Of a stretch of 64,000 bases of DNA, positions 35,896-46,900 are shown piece after piece. This DNA comes from Mercenaria mercenaria (Eukaryota; Mollusca; Bivalvia; Venerida; Veneridae), in assembly GCF_021730395.1 (NCBI RefSeq), contig NC_069377.1:70385001-70449000 (forward strand), written 5' to 3'. The translations under genes were made by a program, and so were the position numbers. The notes under the pieces are model-generated. The model was not told the origin of the DNA, ran no database searches, and saw only the letters and a program-made list of their open reading frames with translations. Each line of letters opens with the position of its first letter. Position 1 is the first letter of the stretch.

Positions 35896-36357
35896 GCCAA
35901 CACATCAGGACAAAACGAACAAACAAAGGAACACAGTGGGGCACCGCCTTGGAACGGTCAGTGGCAAAAACACCACAAAACTTCGTCACAGGTCTACATT
36001 GTATAATGTTTAATAATATTGCTAGTAAAAAAAAGCTTTATCAAAATTGCAAGCGAGAAATGTAGCATTCTCTCTGGCAAAAGTCTTTTGAATTAGGGCA
36101 GTTAATTTGTCATTTATTAAGTTATGTGGTAAAGTGATATACAAAGTAGAAAAATCGTATGTACGGACTGTAGAAACCTTGTAAGGCTAAAGACGAACTA
36201 CCAAGGTACAACGGTAGGCATCTTGTATCCAAAAAGGAATGACGCCAAGCCAACCAACGAACAGAGTGACAATTTGCAAGTAGAATTGCCAATATATAAA
36301 AGAATGTAAAATAGAGTCAAGGAAACTAGGGCAAATATTATGCAGTATGTAATATTA

Positions 36358-36518
36358 GGCTATTTAACATTGTTCTGTACAATACGGAGATATATTTGGA
36401 CGAGTACCCAGCTGAGAAAACCATATTGGACGAGCCGCTAGGCGAGTCCAATATGGTTTTCTTAGCTGGGTACTCGTTCAAATATATCTCGTATTGTACA
36501 ATACAATGTTAAATAGCC
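36358..36518. mobile_element. near-perfect palindrome, 161 bp
   Basis: Arms of about 75 bp start GGCTATTTAACATTG and end CAATGTTAAATAGCC. They include GAGTACCCAGCT / AGCTGGGTACTC and CCATATTGGAC / GTCCAATATGG around a centre GAGCCGCTAGGCGAG. Foldback element inserted in the duplicated segment; absent from copy 2. Confidence 0.85.
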
Positions 36519-37601
36519 TTTTTATTCTATATCTATTTTATCTTAGTTTAAATTAAAAATGTTTCACTGAATATTGTATTCCTGCCTTTTCTGTATTTTC
36601 CCAGCATGGTATGAGTGCAAATATATATGACACAGAACAATGTTAGGCACTAAATAAACTTTTTAATCTATATTTATTTCAATTCATACGTAATATACGT
36701 AATTCAATAATTCATTGAATGTTGTTTTTTCTGCTAATCAGTATTAAATAAATCATATGGTGCAACCTCCCTACAACAGCCATTTGGCGATTTTGGTGGT
36801 AATAATACTTGGCTGAGATATTATGCCAACAAACATTGTCAGCAAGTTTGGTGAAGATCGGATGAAAACTGTTCCACTTTAGAGAGCGGACAAGGCTAAA
36901 TTCCTCGTTTTTTTCGAGTAATTAAAGGACCATAATCAAGAGTACCTGGTACAATTTGGCTGGTTACCGAAATTGGCCGAGATGTTATGCCTACAAACAT
37001 TGTCAGCAAGTTTGGTGAAGATCCGATGAAAACTGAATTAGAGAGCGGACATGTTTTGGATGCCGACCGCCCGTCCGCTGCCATTCATAATCTTCTCCCT
37101 TTTGTTTCTTAACCGTTAAATAAAGATTTCTGAGGTAGCTATTCAGACAGTCAGGGCTGATCTCTTCCAATTTTAGTTTCGTCCGGAACGGCTTCTTTTA
37201 ACCACTTTTCAAATATTCCAACATCTGATGATGTTTTTTTTTTAACTGTATTTTTAGGTTATTAACGAACGTGTTAATATCTAAATCAGATAGCATTGTC
37301 ATCACTTGAATCGTTTTTGTGTGTTGTAAACAAAAAAAAAACACGACAATTAAATCCTGATTTCAAGACGCATAATCAAACTCTATACAAAGAACGCCTA
37401 CTTCATCCGACTTACAATCGGAACATTTTTACGCGTTTCGGGCTTTATCGTATGTTTAACATTGGACTGTTGAACCGTCCAAATACAGAAAATACAGGAT
37501 TTTTTGTATGCACGTGCGTCCAAATACCGTAATATATTGTACGGTCACGTGTTGCAAATGAACGTTCGCGATTGGATAGATAAAATAGATATAGAATAAA
37601 A
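36519..37601. mobile_element. inverted-repeat-bounded insertion
   Basis: Bounded by TTTTTATTCTATATCTATTT (36519) and its complement AAATAGATATAGAATAAAA (37583-37601). The insertion is missing from copy 2, where flanking sequence is continuous near 40625. The interior (36770-37085) has two diverged units with CAAACATTGTCAGCAAGTTT and GGTGAAGATC, related to the tandem-core families. No transposase seen. Confidence 0.6.
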
Positions 37602-37705
37602 TGTTGTACAGGGGTAGAATCTTTGTTACATTATGATATACTTATTGTAATGTAAATGTATTGAAATGAACGTAGTGACTATAACTTTAGAATGATGCAT
37701 ATTAT

Positions 37706-38750
37706 TCCAGAACAAATACTACGCTTTTCAAAACTGGTATGAGTTTGGGAAGTTTCATACAGTAGCATTCAAGATAACATGATCTAAAAATAGTTGACCC
37801 GTAACGCCCAAAGTACAATGACAAACGACTGAAAGTAATGTGCGCGGAGTCTAGACATGCCTCCACATAACTCCAGTTACATGTCTGTGTAAAACATAAA
37901 TTTAAGAATGGAGCGCGTAGGGCGTTGAGAATTAGGTCTAGATTTTAAGTAATTAATGAAAAGTGATCCAGCATGGCGATGACAGTGACCTAATGACCAT
38001 GCCTTGCGGTGTATGTGCAAACGTTGCTAAAACTGTTGGCATTCACCAGTATAGATAATAATAATAATAATAGAAAATATGGACAAAATATTTCACTACT
38101 GGAACGTTACAAAGGCTTCCTCGTAATTCAGGAAGGAACTCTGTTATACGGTTAGAAACACATCAATGATAACACAAAATAATTGTGTTACTGTCCCTCA
38201 AAATATAATCGTCACTGCATCTTGGCTGAAACTAGAATAATACAAAACTAGCATGGGGGCGACAAGTCAGTCTTTGATTGAGTAAAGAAATATAAACAAA
38301 TTAAACTTGTATGTAATGTTATAATGCTTTATATAATACTTTACTAAAATGTATAAGATGTATTTAAAGTTAGCAGATACATTTAAAATTTCTTAAGAAA
38401 CACTATAAAAAACTGCCCAATTTCAAAATCTGTAACCGCCCCTTTTACCCATTGGAATCGTCAGTACACAAATGAAGAGTCGGCTTTGTCATATCCTATC
38501 GGATAAGGGTTTTTTTATTTGTGCTTATTACAAAAGTCGTAATTAATGGAGAGTAAGACATCATTTGTTTTTATGTACATGTTCAGAATATTACCGTTGT
38601 TCGTAATTGTTGAATCTGTGTGAAGTTTCAATTAAAAATAAATGCTTTACACTCTCTCAAAATCTTGAATTTACCCCTTTTTACGGTGCTGGAAGAACCA
38701 ACAACACAGAAACATCGTTTTTCTCGTATATTCAGAGGGTTTTCAAATTA
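37706..38750. other. intergenic stretch, nothing recognised
   Basis: AT-rich spacer between the two copies of the segmental duplication. Only a short (TAA)n run near 38057. Confidence 0.5.
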
Positions 38751-38754
38751 GTAG

Positions 38755-40735
38755 ATTTGAGAGAAAAGAGAGATGAATTTTAAAAAGTTCCATCAAACTG
38801 TTTCAGTAATGTAATTATAAATTGTTGTTCAATGAAAACTGTAATAGTTTACAACACTCATACATGTGATTTTACATACTGTTATACACTTTTGTAACAA
38901 TGAGCGGTAATCCTTACAATTTGAATGGTTTTCAAGCTAACACAAAAAGACATAACACCAATGTTAGGTACAAATGATTCATACCATGAATTCTCTAAAA
39001 TACGTTTTCCCAAATTAAGACAATTTGATAAGTACTAAAATGATTGAAAGAAATAAAGTGAGGATTTTATGACAAGAAACTTATTACTGATCTAATTTAA
39101 CTAAACGTTTTGTTTGATTTACTTTCAATGCATGTTATCTACAAATTTAACCAGTAAGATAATGATCTTATCAAAAGTTACGCCCCACCTGTACCGTGTG
39201 TTTAATATCCTACGATTAAATGCGCAGTTGAAATTATTGCAAAATAGAGACATGTCATTGATTACAAATGCGTAAATAAAAATCAAGGTAAATATGCGGT
39301 GACTAAGGACGTTTAACATAGAATGATTAATGTTATGATGTTCGGTTTGTCGGTCAAATTTTGATTTTATTTCTTACACTTAGCAGTTATTCATAAGAAT
39401 ACAACAGCATATATGTTATTTTCGTAAGTGTTTCGCAGACGGAACTTTTTCAATTTCATTTGCATTCATATTAAGGTATAAATGTGGTATGGTTCGACAC
39501 GTGACCGTGATAATTATTAGGTGAAACTTAATGTTTACTGATATTTGACTTCGGTATTTTTTATATGCATGATTCTTGGGATTGGTTGAATCATGAATTG
39601 AATACATCTCTGTTGAACGTCATGCAAATGTTTCCTGATAAAAGTGTTTAATTACTTATTGTATATACAGGATGACTATCAATATATGCTCAATGTATGA
39701 ACTCCTTATAACACTAGCAGATTTTGTACCAGATACATAATTTTGGTCTTAACTGAATAAACAGTTTTGATTGAACTAGAAAGTATTACTATTCTACGTC
39801 ACTGTAACGTTGATGTCGTCATCAATGACGTAACGCTGGAATTTAAAAATGTCAGACCAATGGTTAAACTCTGCTATCAATGGAAAAATTAATTCACTAG
39901 GAAGGAGAAAGTATGAGTGCGACTGATCCTGTAACAAGTGACAATGTAATCTGAAACTTTTGCGAGCATCTCGTGCTGTGGTATAGGGGTCGTCATGTCG
40001 AACACATGATGTAGACAATGTAAGCACCACGGAATTTTACACATACAGTAAAATGTAAATCCACGCCATTGCATGTTAAACATGTCCAAAAGATATATCT
40101 TTTAAAATATTGACGGTATTTAATTTTATTATCCTGGCATACAAAATAGTCAACCTGTAAGTATGCCTAGACATCAAAGTCAAATAACCTTTTATCTTTC
40201 TAGAATACTTTATGCAAAGTACATACACTGCAGTTGCCACCCATTACAATTGTTTACTGATTTATTTTGTCACTTATCTGTGTTATCAATCTTCTAATTT
40301 ATAACTTGGTGTGTTCAAAGTAGATCTATGACGGCTAACCCTAACGCTGATAAAAGAGACGATTTAATTTTGAAATTGTCAACTTCCCCCACCTTAATGG
40401 AAATATCCCTCGAGCAACATCATACGGTGTCTATATTTCACAACTTACTCATTTTGCAAGAGCTTGCTCAAAGTAAGAGGATTTTAATGATACAAGGAAC
40501 AACGATAGACATATGGTATGCGACAAGCCAACCAACGAACACAATGACAATTTGCAAGTAGAATTGTCAATATATAAAAGAATGTAAAATAGAGACAGAC
40601 ACTAGGGCAAATATTGTGCAGCATGTACAATGTTGTACAGGGTTAGAATTTTTGATGCATTATGGTATACTTATTGTAATGTAAATGTATTGGATTCAAC
40701 GTAGTGACTATATCTATACAACGACGCATTGTTGG
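38755..40735. repeat. segmental tandem duplication, copy 2
   Basis: Partner of 34770-37705, with many substitutions, so old. About 39615-40065 is extra relative to copy 1 and may be a separate insertion (contains TGATGTCGTCATCAATGACG). It lacks the palindrome and the CA-repeat insert of copy 1. It ends in an IAP-like first exon fragment (40328-40530). Confidence 0.82.
40328..40530 (+). pseudogene. probable remnant of an IAP-type first exon
   Basis: An open frame from ATG (MTANPNADKRDDLILKLS) includes SIFHNLLILQELAQSKRILM and IQGTTIDIWYATS. This parallels the start of gene B: SIFSIVATISAVFQNSIIVV and KDNNIFVYTMT. The same hydrophobic strand pattern occurs in gene A (YPIVFQAGDMCIHLKY). After about 40530 the match stops, and no BIR exon follows before gene B. 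The homologous place in copy 1 (about 35610) keeps the ATG but is disrupted. I infer a lost paralogue on the plus strand. Similarity is weak and read by eye. Confidence 0.4.
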
Positions 40736-41060
40736 CTAAAGTTACTAAAATAATCCAAATTGCGGTTTGATGTCGGGAGAGTTGGGCTTGGTCTTATCTT
40801 TTCGTATTGGGAATCTATTTTTGTTGTTTCGACAAAAGATCAGTATTCGTCCAAGGATATTCGTCGCCTACTACTATAAAATAAATGTAGGAATTTGCAG
40901 CAACATTTGTTGGTATACTCTTTCCACTTTTAGCAAAACATTTCATTGTGACAATGTTCATTGATTTCGAAATAACCAACATGAATTTATTCACTGAAAT
41001 ATTGCCTTTGACCTTCATTTTATAATCAGTTTGCTGAAGTATTTACTGCTGGGTATATAT

Positions 41061-41221
41061 AATAGGGTTTTTACAATAGTAGCTCGATCTGGAGTGCTGT
41101 ATTCGGCTCAAGTTGATATTGCCAGATCTGATCTCACGAGGTGCGCAAGCGCCAAGTTTGATTCGACCTTGCAAAGTATACAAAAATCCCAGATCTAGCT
41201 ACTGTTATAATGACCCTTTAA
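41061..41221. mobile_element. 160-bp MITE
   Basis: Imperfect terminal inverted repeats of about 33 bp: AGGGTTTTTACAATAGTAGC TCGATCTGG on the left, CCAGATC TAGCTACTGTTATAATGACC CTT on the right. No coding content. Confidence 0.75.
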
Positions 41222-42975
41222 TCATACCTCCACCTTTTTGTTTGTTGTTTTGTTATTGCACGAAATCTTCAATTTTTGTCGATGTTTAAATAAAACTAGT
41301 GAAGTTTAAATGTGCGCTATTTATAGAACTGCGTCAGGTCATGCATTTTAAATGAAAGTAGTCCGGCATTATACAATACAAAAGGTACAATACGGATTTT
41401 GTTCTGCCTTTACATATTTACTTGTGAAGTTCAAGGTGTATTTTGACAGAATTCGTATAGGTATATAAAGGTATAGAATAAAAAATTATATTGTTTCTGG
41501 TACTATAAAGCTTGTATATTGAATTTGTTCTGTATGTCAAGTTTAGTGTATGACCAAAAAAATATATATAGGGTCAAACTTCCAAAAGGAATAAACATAG
41601 CTAAGAACGCAGCCTCCTTAAATCCTTCATAATGCTCATTCTACACATGTTCTCTTTTAAAAACACGTTGCTGTTCTAAAAATAAACGCTAGTGACTGGA
41701 TCAGCATTGGTGTATCTCGGTCTTTGGATTTGTTCAGTGCTTCTTGGTGTCCTTCTTTCTCCTTTATGAAATCTTATTTATGAGAAGCAGTTACATTAGC
41801 GTCATTTTGTCTTTAATAATAAGAGAAACACGTGTCGGAGCGAGTTAAATAAAAATCTATTTCTAAACACAAAACATTAAATAATATAGTGGTTTCCAAT
41901 GGAACATTCAAAATTTATGTGTATATGATGTCTAACCAGCACATCTAGATCTACATAAAAACAATCATGTTTGTTTAAACCTTGTTATAGATACTCATTT
42001 AAAAATAGTAACAGTGTTATACTTCCGCATACTATACTGCGGTTTAAACTACTGGAAATTTATCCTTTAATCGTGATTGTCCTTTTCACTGGAAGACAAG
42101 ACGATAGTGTCATTTCATTGTTCTGATAAATGCAAAAGACCACTGAATCAAGTGATATATATATTTTTATATTGATTTTGTTTTGGACTTTATATATAAA
42201 TGATTATGGTCGGGAACTTACGTGCGTTTCTTAGACTTTTTTGATAAATGCAGGAAAATATTATAATTACTTGCGCTATGTATATTAATTTGACGTTCAC
42301 AAGTTAACATGATATCATTATATGCAGGTAAGTACTTTGTTTTAACGGATACTTGTCTGTTTAATTGTAATGTATGTCTTATTTCATAGTTAGACTTTAA
42401 AAGTCAGTATGTTCTTGGAACTTGGACTATTTGTTTTATAAGAAATATTTTTATATTTTTGTTTGGTTTGAGTGAAAGCAAGACCGAAGGTAAGGTCACG
42501 TGCTGATATTCCAGCCGGACAAGGTTACTGTCAGCATGAGTATGAAAAATGTTCATCTTAAATAATCGATATCCTTTGACGAATCCATTATTTATATATA
42601 TCCCGTATTGCTTTAGAGCCAGTATAGCTAGTATGAACCAGTTAAATAAATATCAAAGTGCCTTTAAAATATTTTGTTGTTTTAAGATTTCTGTGACTTT
42701 ATCAACAAATTTAACTTATTTCAAACGATGTTTTATATAAACAGAAAGAAACATTTTAAAATTAGAAGTTGTGAAAATCTTAAGGGAGAACAAGTTTAGT
42801 ATAATAGTTTCATACATTCGATAATTGTTCACGAATAGTGCATATTGATTAAAGAGATTAACAGATAAGCTTATTTTTTGTTGTTGTTTAAAATGCATTT
42901 TCAGTATTGTGAAATTGTAAAAAGTCGGTAAAATCTTTAATATCCACACCTATAATTCGCTTTATTTCTGTATAG
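41222..42975. other. upstream region of gene B
   Basis: No recognised exon or repeat. A TTTCTGTATAG sequence ending at 42975 is a plausible 3' splice site, so gene B exon 1 may start at 42976 with a 53-nt 5' UTR piece and further noncoding exons upstream. Confidence 0.4.
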
Positions 42976-43028
42976 TTGACGAAGATCTCTAGTACAATTA
43001 CACCTGGTAGTAGATCTACAGTTCAAGG

Positions 43029-43956
43029 ATGTCAAAAACAATTACCGCTGGCGTTTCAAGTGCGTCAACTTTACAGTACACTTTCAACCGAAATGTCAAC
43101 AAAAATGGTGAAGTTAGAGAGCAAGCTGACTTAGGGAAAGTGGAACTCATTAAAGTATCAGATTATTGTACAAAGAAAGAAAGTATCTTCAGCATTGTGG
43201 CTACTATTTCTGCGGTTTTTCAAAACAGTATAATAGTGGTAAAAGACAATAATATTTTTGTGTACACGATGACAGTCGGTATCATAAATTCGATAGAAAA
43301 ACTTCCCGGAAAAGAACAAATGTTATTTAAAGATTTTGTATACAGTGGGAATACAAAGTTTATAGTGTACCGCAGTTCAGAGAAGAATACGTTTATTCAT
43401 GTTTTAGAAGAATTCTCAGCAATTTGGAAACAAATAGAAGCAATGGAAAAAACGTACTGTCAGGTAACCGTGCGGAGCGAAGATATTGTCAGGTATCATT
43501 TGCAAGTTCTTTATAAAAAATCTCTTTGTGAGGGTGTGATACATTGGAAGGATGAAGAAACAGAAGTTGTATCTTTGAATCTTTCAAAGAAGATTGCGCA
43601 GTTAGATTTTACAAAAGTGGTTTTACCCCGTTTGGAATCATCACGTAGGATACCATTAGCAGAAACAAAGCTACACCATATGTGTCAACACTACCCGATC
43701 TTAGAGTCAGACATTGAGTACACGAATAAACTATATGACAGAACAGAAAACACATTACCATCACCCGTTCATTTCCATGCAGACCTGCAAGAACAAGGTG
43801 CCTATGGACATGTACAGACACCATCTCTTCAGGCTCCATTACAGACCAGATACCCTTCGTACTCGGTCTATGAATATAGACTAGGGACATATCCGGACAG
43901 TTGGGACGGAAAGCCACATGCAACGCATCTTTGCCGAGCGGGATTCTTTTATATAC
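43029..43956 (+). CDS. gene B exon 1: novel domain plus first half of BIR1
   Basis: 928 nt from ATG to a GTGTGT donor at 43957, phase 1 out. The frame stays open past the donor to 44129, but homology with gene A stops at GFFYI, so the remainder is intron. Shared with gene A: MSKT start, GKVELIKV, TKFIVY ... FIHVLEE, QVTV, and CQHYPI before BIR1. BIR1 half: YPSYSVYEYRLGTYPDSW then AGFFYI. Confidence 0.88.
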
Positions 43957-46900
43957 GTGTGTTTGGTGACATGTTTTCCCCATTTTTATTTCTTTTCATG
44001 AACACACTTATTAAAGCAAGTATGCTATTATGTTGCTTTGGTGCATTTTATGCTTTTAAAAGATCTACAGTTTTGTTTCTTTTGGATCATACTGTCTATT
44101 CATGTAGTACATGCTATTACTTCTCTTGAACACACTTAATCAAAGCGAATCTCTCATGTTAAACGTGCATTTTTGGTTTCCATTTTACGTCTAAATATAA
44201 AATATAGCATTTCTGTATAATTGTTTATTTAGCTGAAAGATAAGATATATATTATATATTCGTGAAAATTCCTGTAATTGGATTTTACTTTTGAAGCAAA
44301 TTAACTATTTTACGTGTTTATTTAAACTGAACCTGACAACGATTCTTATATACAACTGCTTATGTATAAATGTAGTAGATCGCCTGCTTTTCAGACCGTG
44401 AAGAGATATTTCGATGTTTCTATTGTGGCATAGGACTTAAAGACTTTTCAGTGCACGATGATCCATTTCTGGAACATGTCAGATACTCTGGTCAATGCCC
44501 TGTTTTACATGATGTGCTAGGTGGAGCTGAATTGTCAGCTGTGAAGGTACTGTACTCATAGTTGTAGCTTTGTGTCATGCATCCAAAAATATGTCTTAAG
44601 TTGAGCATATTGAACAAATTAAATATCAAGTTTACACGACACCTCTGTCTAATTAATTCACATACTGTACTGATATAAGTAAATGTGTTTTGTTACAGAT
44701 AAAGTTGCAGATGGGAGACCCAGAGTACAACCGATGTTTGCAAATGCGAGGTAATTGTTTAGTTTTCATATCAGTACAAAACATATGTCAACATCTGTAA
44801 TTTTTATAGCTCACCTGTCACGTAGTGACAGGGTGAGCTTTTGTGATCGCCCTTCGTCCGTCCGTCGTCCGTCTGTCCACAATTTCTTGTGAACACGATA
44901 GAGACCAAATTTTTAAACAATTTTAATCAAACTTGCACACAACTTGTATTGGCATAATATCTCGGTTCCTTTGGAAAACTGGCCAGATCCAAACATGGTT
45001 CCAGAGTTATGGCCCCTTGAAAGGCCAAAATTTGCTATTTTTTGGCTTGTGAACACAATAGAGACCACATTTTGCAATCAACTTTAATCAAACTTGCACA
45101 CAACTTGTACTGGCATAATATCTCGGTTTCTTTCGAAATCTGGCCAGATCCCATCTTGGGTTCCAGAATGATGGCCCCTTACATGGCCAAAATTTGCTAT
45201 TTTTGGCTTGTGAACATGATAGAGACCACATTCTGGAATCAACTTTAATCAAACTTGCACACATTGGCCAGATCCCGTCATGGGTTCCAGAGTTATGGCC
45301 CTTAAAGGGCCAAAATGTGCTATTTTGGCATTTGCAGTCATATAGAGACTTCATTTATGGTTTGATTTGATACAAACTTGCAAAATATCTTCAAACACAA
45401 TAAATCTTGGATTCCATGATGAACCTGTCAGATCCAATCGTAGGTTCCGGAGCTACGGTCCCTGATTGACCCCTGAAAGAGCCAAAATTTGTTAATTTTT
45501 ACCTTGTGAACACGATAGAAGTGACATTATATATTTAATTTTAACCACACTAACTTAAGTCACAATAAGAACTCGGTTCCTTTCGAAAACCGGCTAGATT
45601 CCATTATGGGTTCTAGAGTCACTGCCCCTGAAATGGGCAAGAATTTCTATTTTGGCACTTTCAGCCATAAAGAGGTATCATTTATGCTTTGATTTGATAC
45701 AAACTTGCACAGAATGATTATCTTGATGATCTCTAGGCCTGTATCGAAACTGCGTCATGTCGGGTCAAAAACTAGGTCATCAGGTCAAATCAAAGGAAAA
45801 GCTTGTTAACAACCTAGAGGCCACATTTATGACCCTATCTTCATGAAACTTGGTCAGAATGTTTTTCTTGATGATTTCTAGGTAAAGTTCGAAAATGGGT
45901 CATATGGGGTTAAAACTAGGTCATCCGGTCAAATCAAAGAGAAAGCTTGTTGACACTTTTGAGGCCACATGTAAGATCCTATCTTCATGAAACTTTGTCA
46001 GAATATTTATCTTGATGATTCCTAGGCCAAGTTTGAAACTGAGTTACACGGGGTCAAAAACTTGGTCACCCGGTCCAATCAAAGGAAAAGCCTGTATACA
46101 CTCTAGAGGCCACTTTTTTGCTCCAATCTTCGCGAAACTTTGTCAGAATGTTACACTCTTGTTCATTTGATGTGCATGAAACTTGGTCAGAATGTTTGTC
46201 TGCATGAAATATCGGATGAATTTTTTAATTGGGTCATGTTGGGCCAGAAACTAGGTCACCAGTTCAAATCAAAGAATAAGCTTGTTTACATCCTAGGGGA
46301 CACATTTTTGATTCTATCTTCATAAAGCTTAGTCAGAATGTTTGTTATCATAAAGTCTTGGATGATTTCAAATCTGGGTCACTAGGGGTCAAAAACTAGG
46401 TCACTAGGTCAAATCAAAGGAAAAGCCTGTATACACTCTAGAGGCCACTTTTTTGCTCCAATCTTCGCGAAACTTTGTCAGAATGTTTGTTTTCGTGAAA
46501 GTTTAGACAAGTTCAAATCTGGGTCATGTTGGGTAAAATCTAGGTCACTAGGTCAAATCAAAGAAAATGCTTGTTTACACTCAAGAGGCCACGTTTTTTG
46601 GACCAATCTTAATGAAAATTGGTTAGAATATTTGTCTCCCTGAAAGCACTGGGTAAAACAGGTTTACACTGTTATGGTGTGTTACTCAAGTGAGCGACCT
46701 AGGGCCATTTTAGCCCTCTTGTTTCTCCTCAATATATTTGATGATCGTACAATGACTACCTGTACAAAGCGAAATATTGGCTTTGAAAATATGCCAATAT
46801 GTGTGGTTGTAAATCCTTTCATAACTTTGTGTCAGCGTAGCATGCGGTTAAAGTTGCTTATTAAATGGTAATCTAATGCCTTGTTTGTAGTATTATCATA

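Larger units (their letters stand above)
34770..37705. repeat. segmental tandem duplication, copy 1 (with insertions)
   Basis: 34770-36355 and 37602-37705 align in order with 38755-40735. Shared landmarks are AAAATAGAGACATGTCATTG (34960, 39240), TTCAATTTCATTTGCATTCA (35168, 39447), CTTTTATCTTTCTAG (35498, 40189), AAGCCAACCAACGAAC (36247, 40525) and TTGTAATGTAAATGTATTG (37644, 40673). Copy 1 was later enlarged by a CA-repeat segment (about 35640-36060) and by the elements at 36358-37601. Confidence 0.85.

Noticed and set aside
35643-36065. five overlapping frames on both strands
   Set aside because: All are translations of the CA microsatellite.
43609-43983. 124-codon minus-strand frame
   Set aside because: It lies antisense within gene B exon 1, which is supported by homology to gene A; it is a shadow.
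43957-44129. in-frame extension of gene B exon 1
   Set aside because: Homology to gene A ends at GFFYI; a GT donor in the correct phase is there and exon 2 follows at 44395. The extension is hydrophobic intron sequence.
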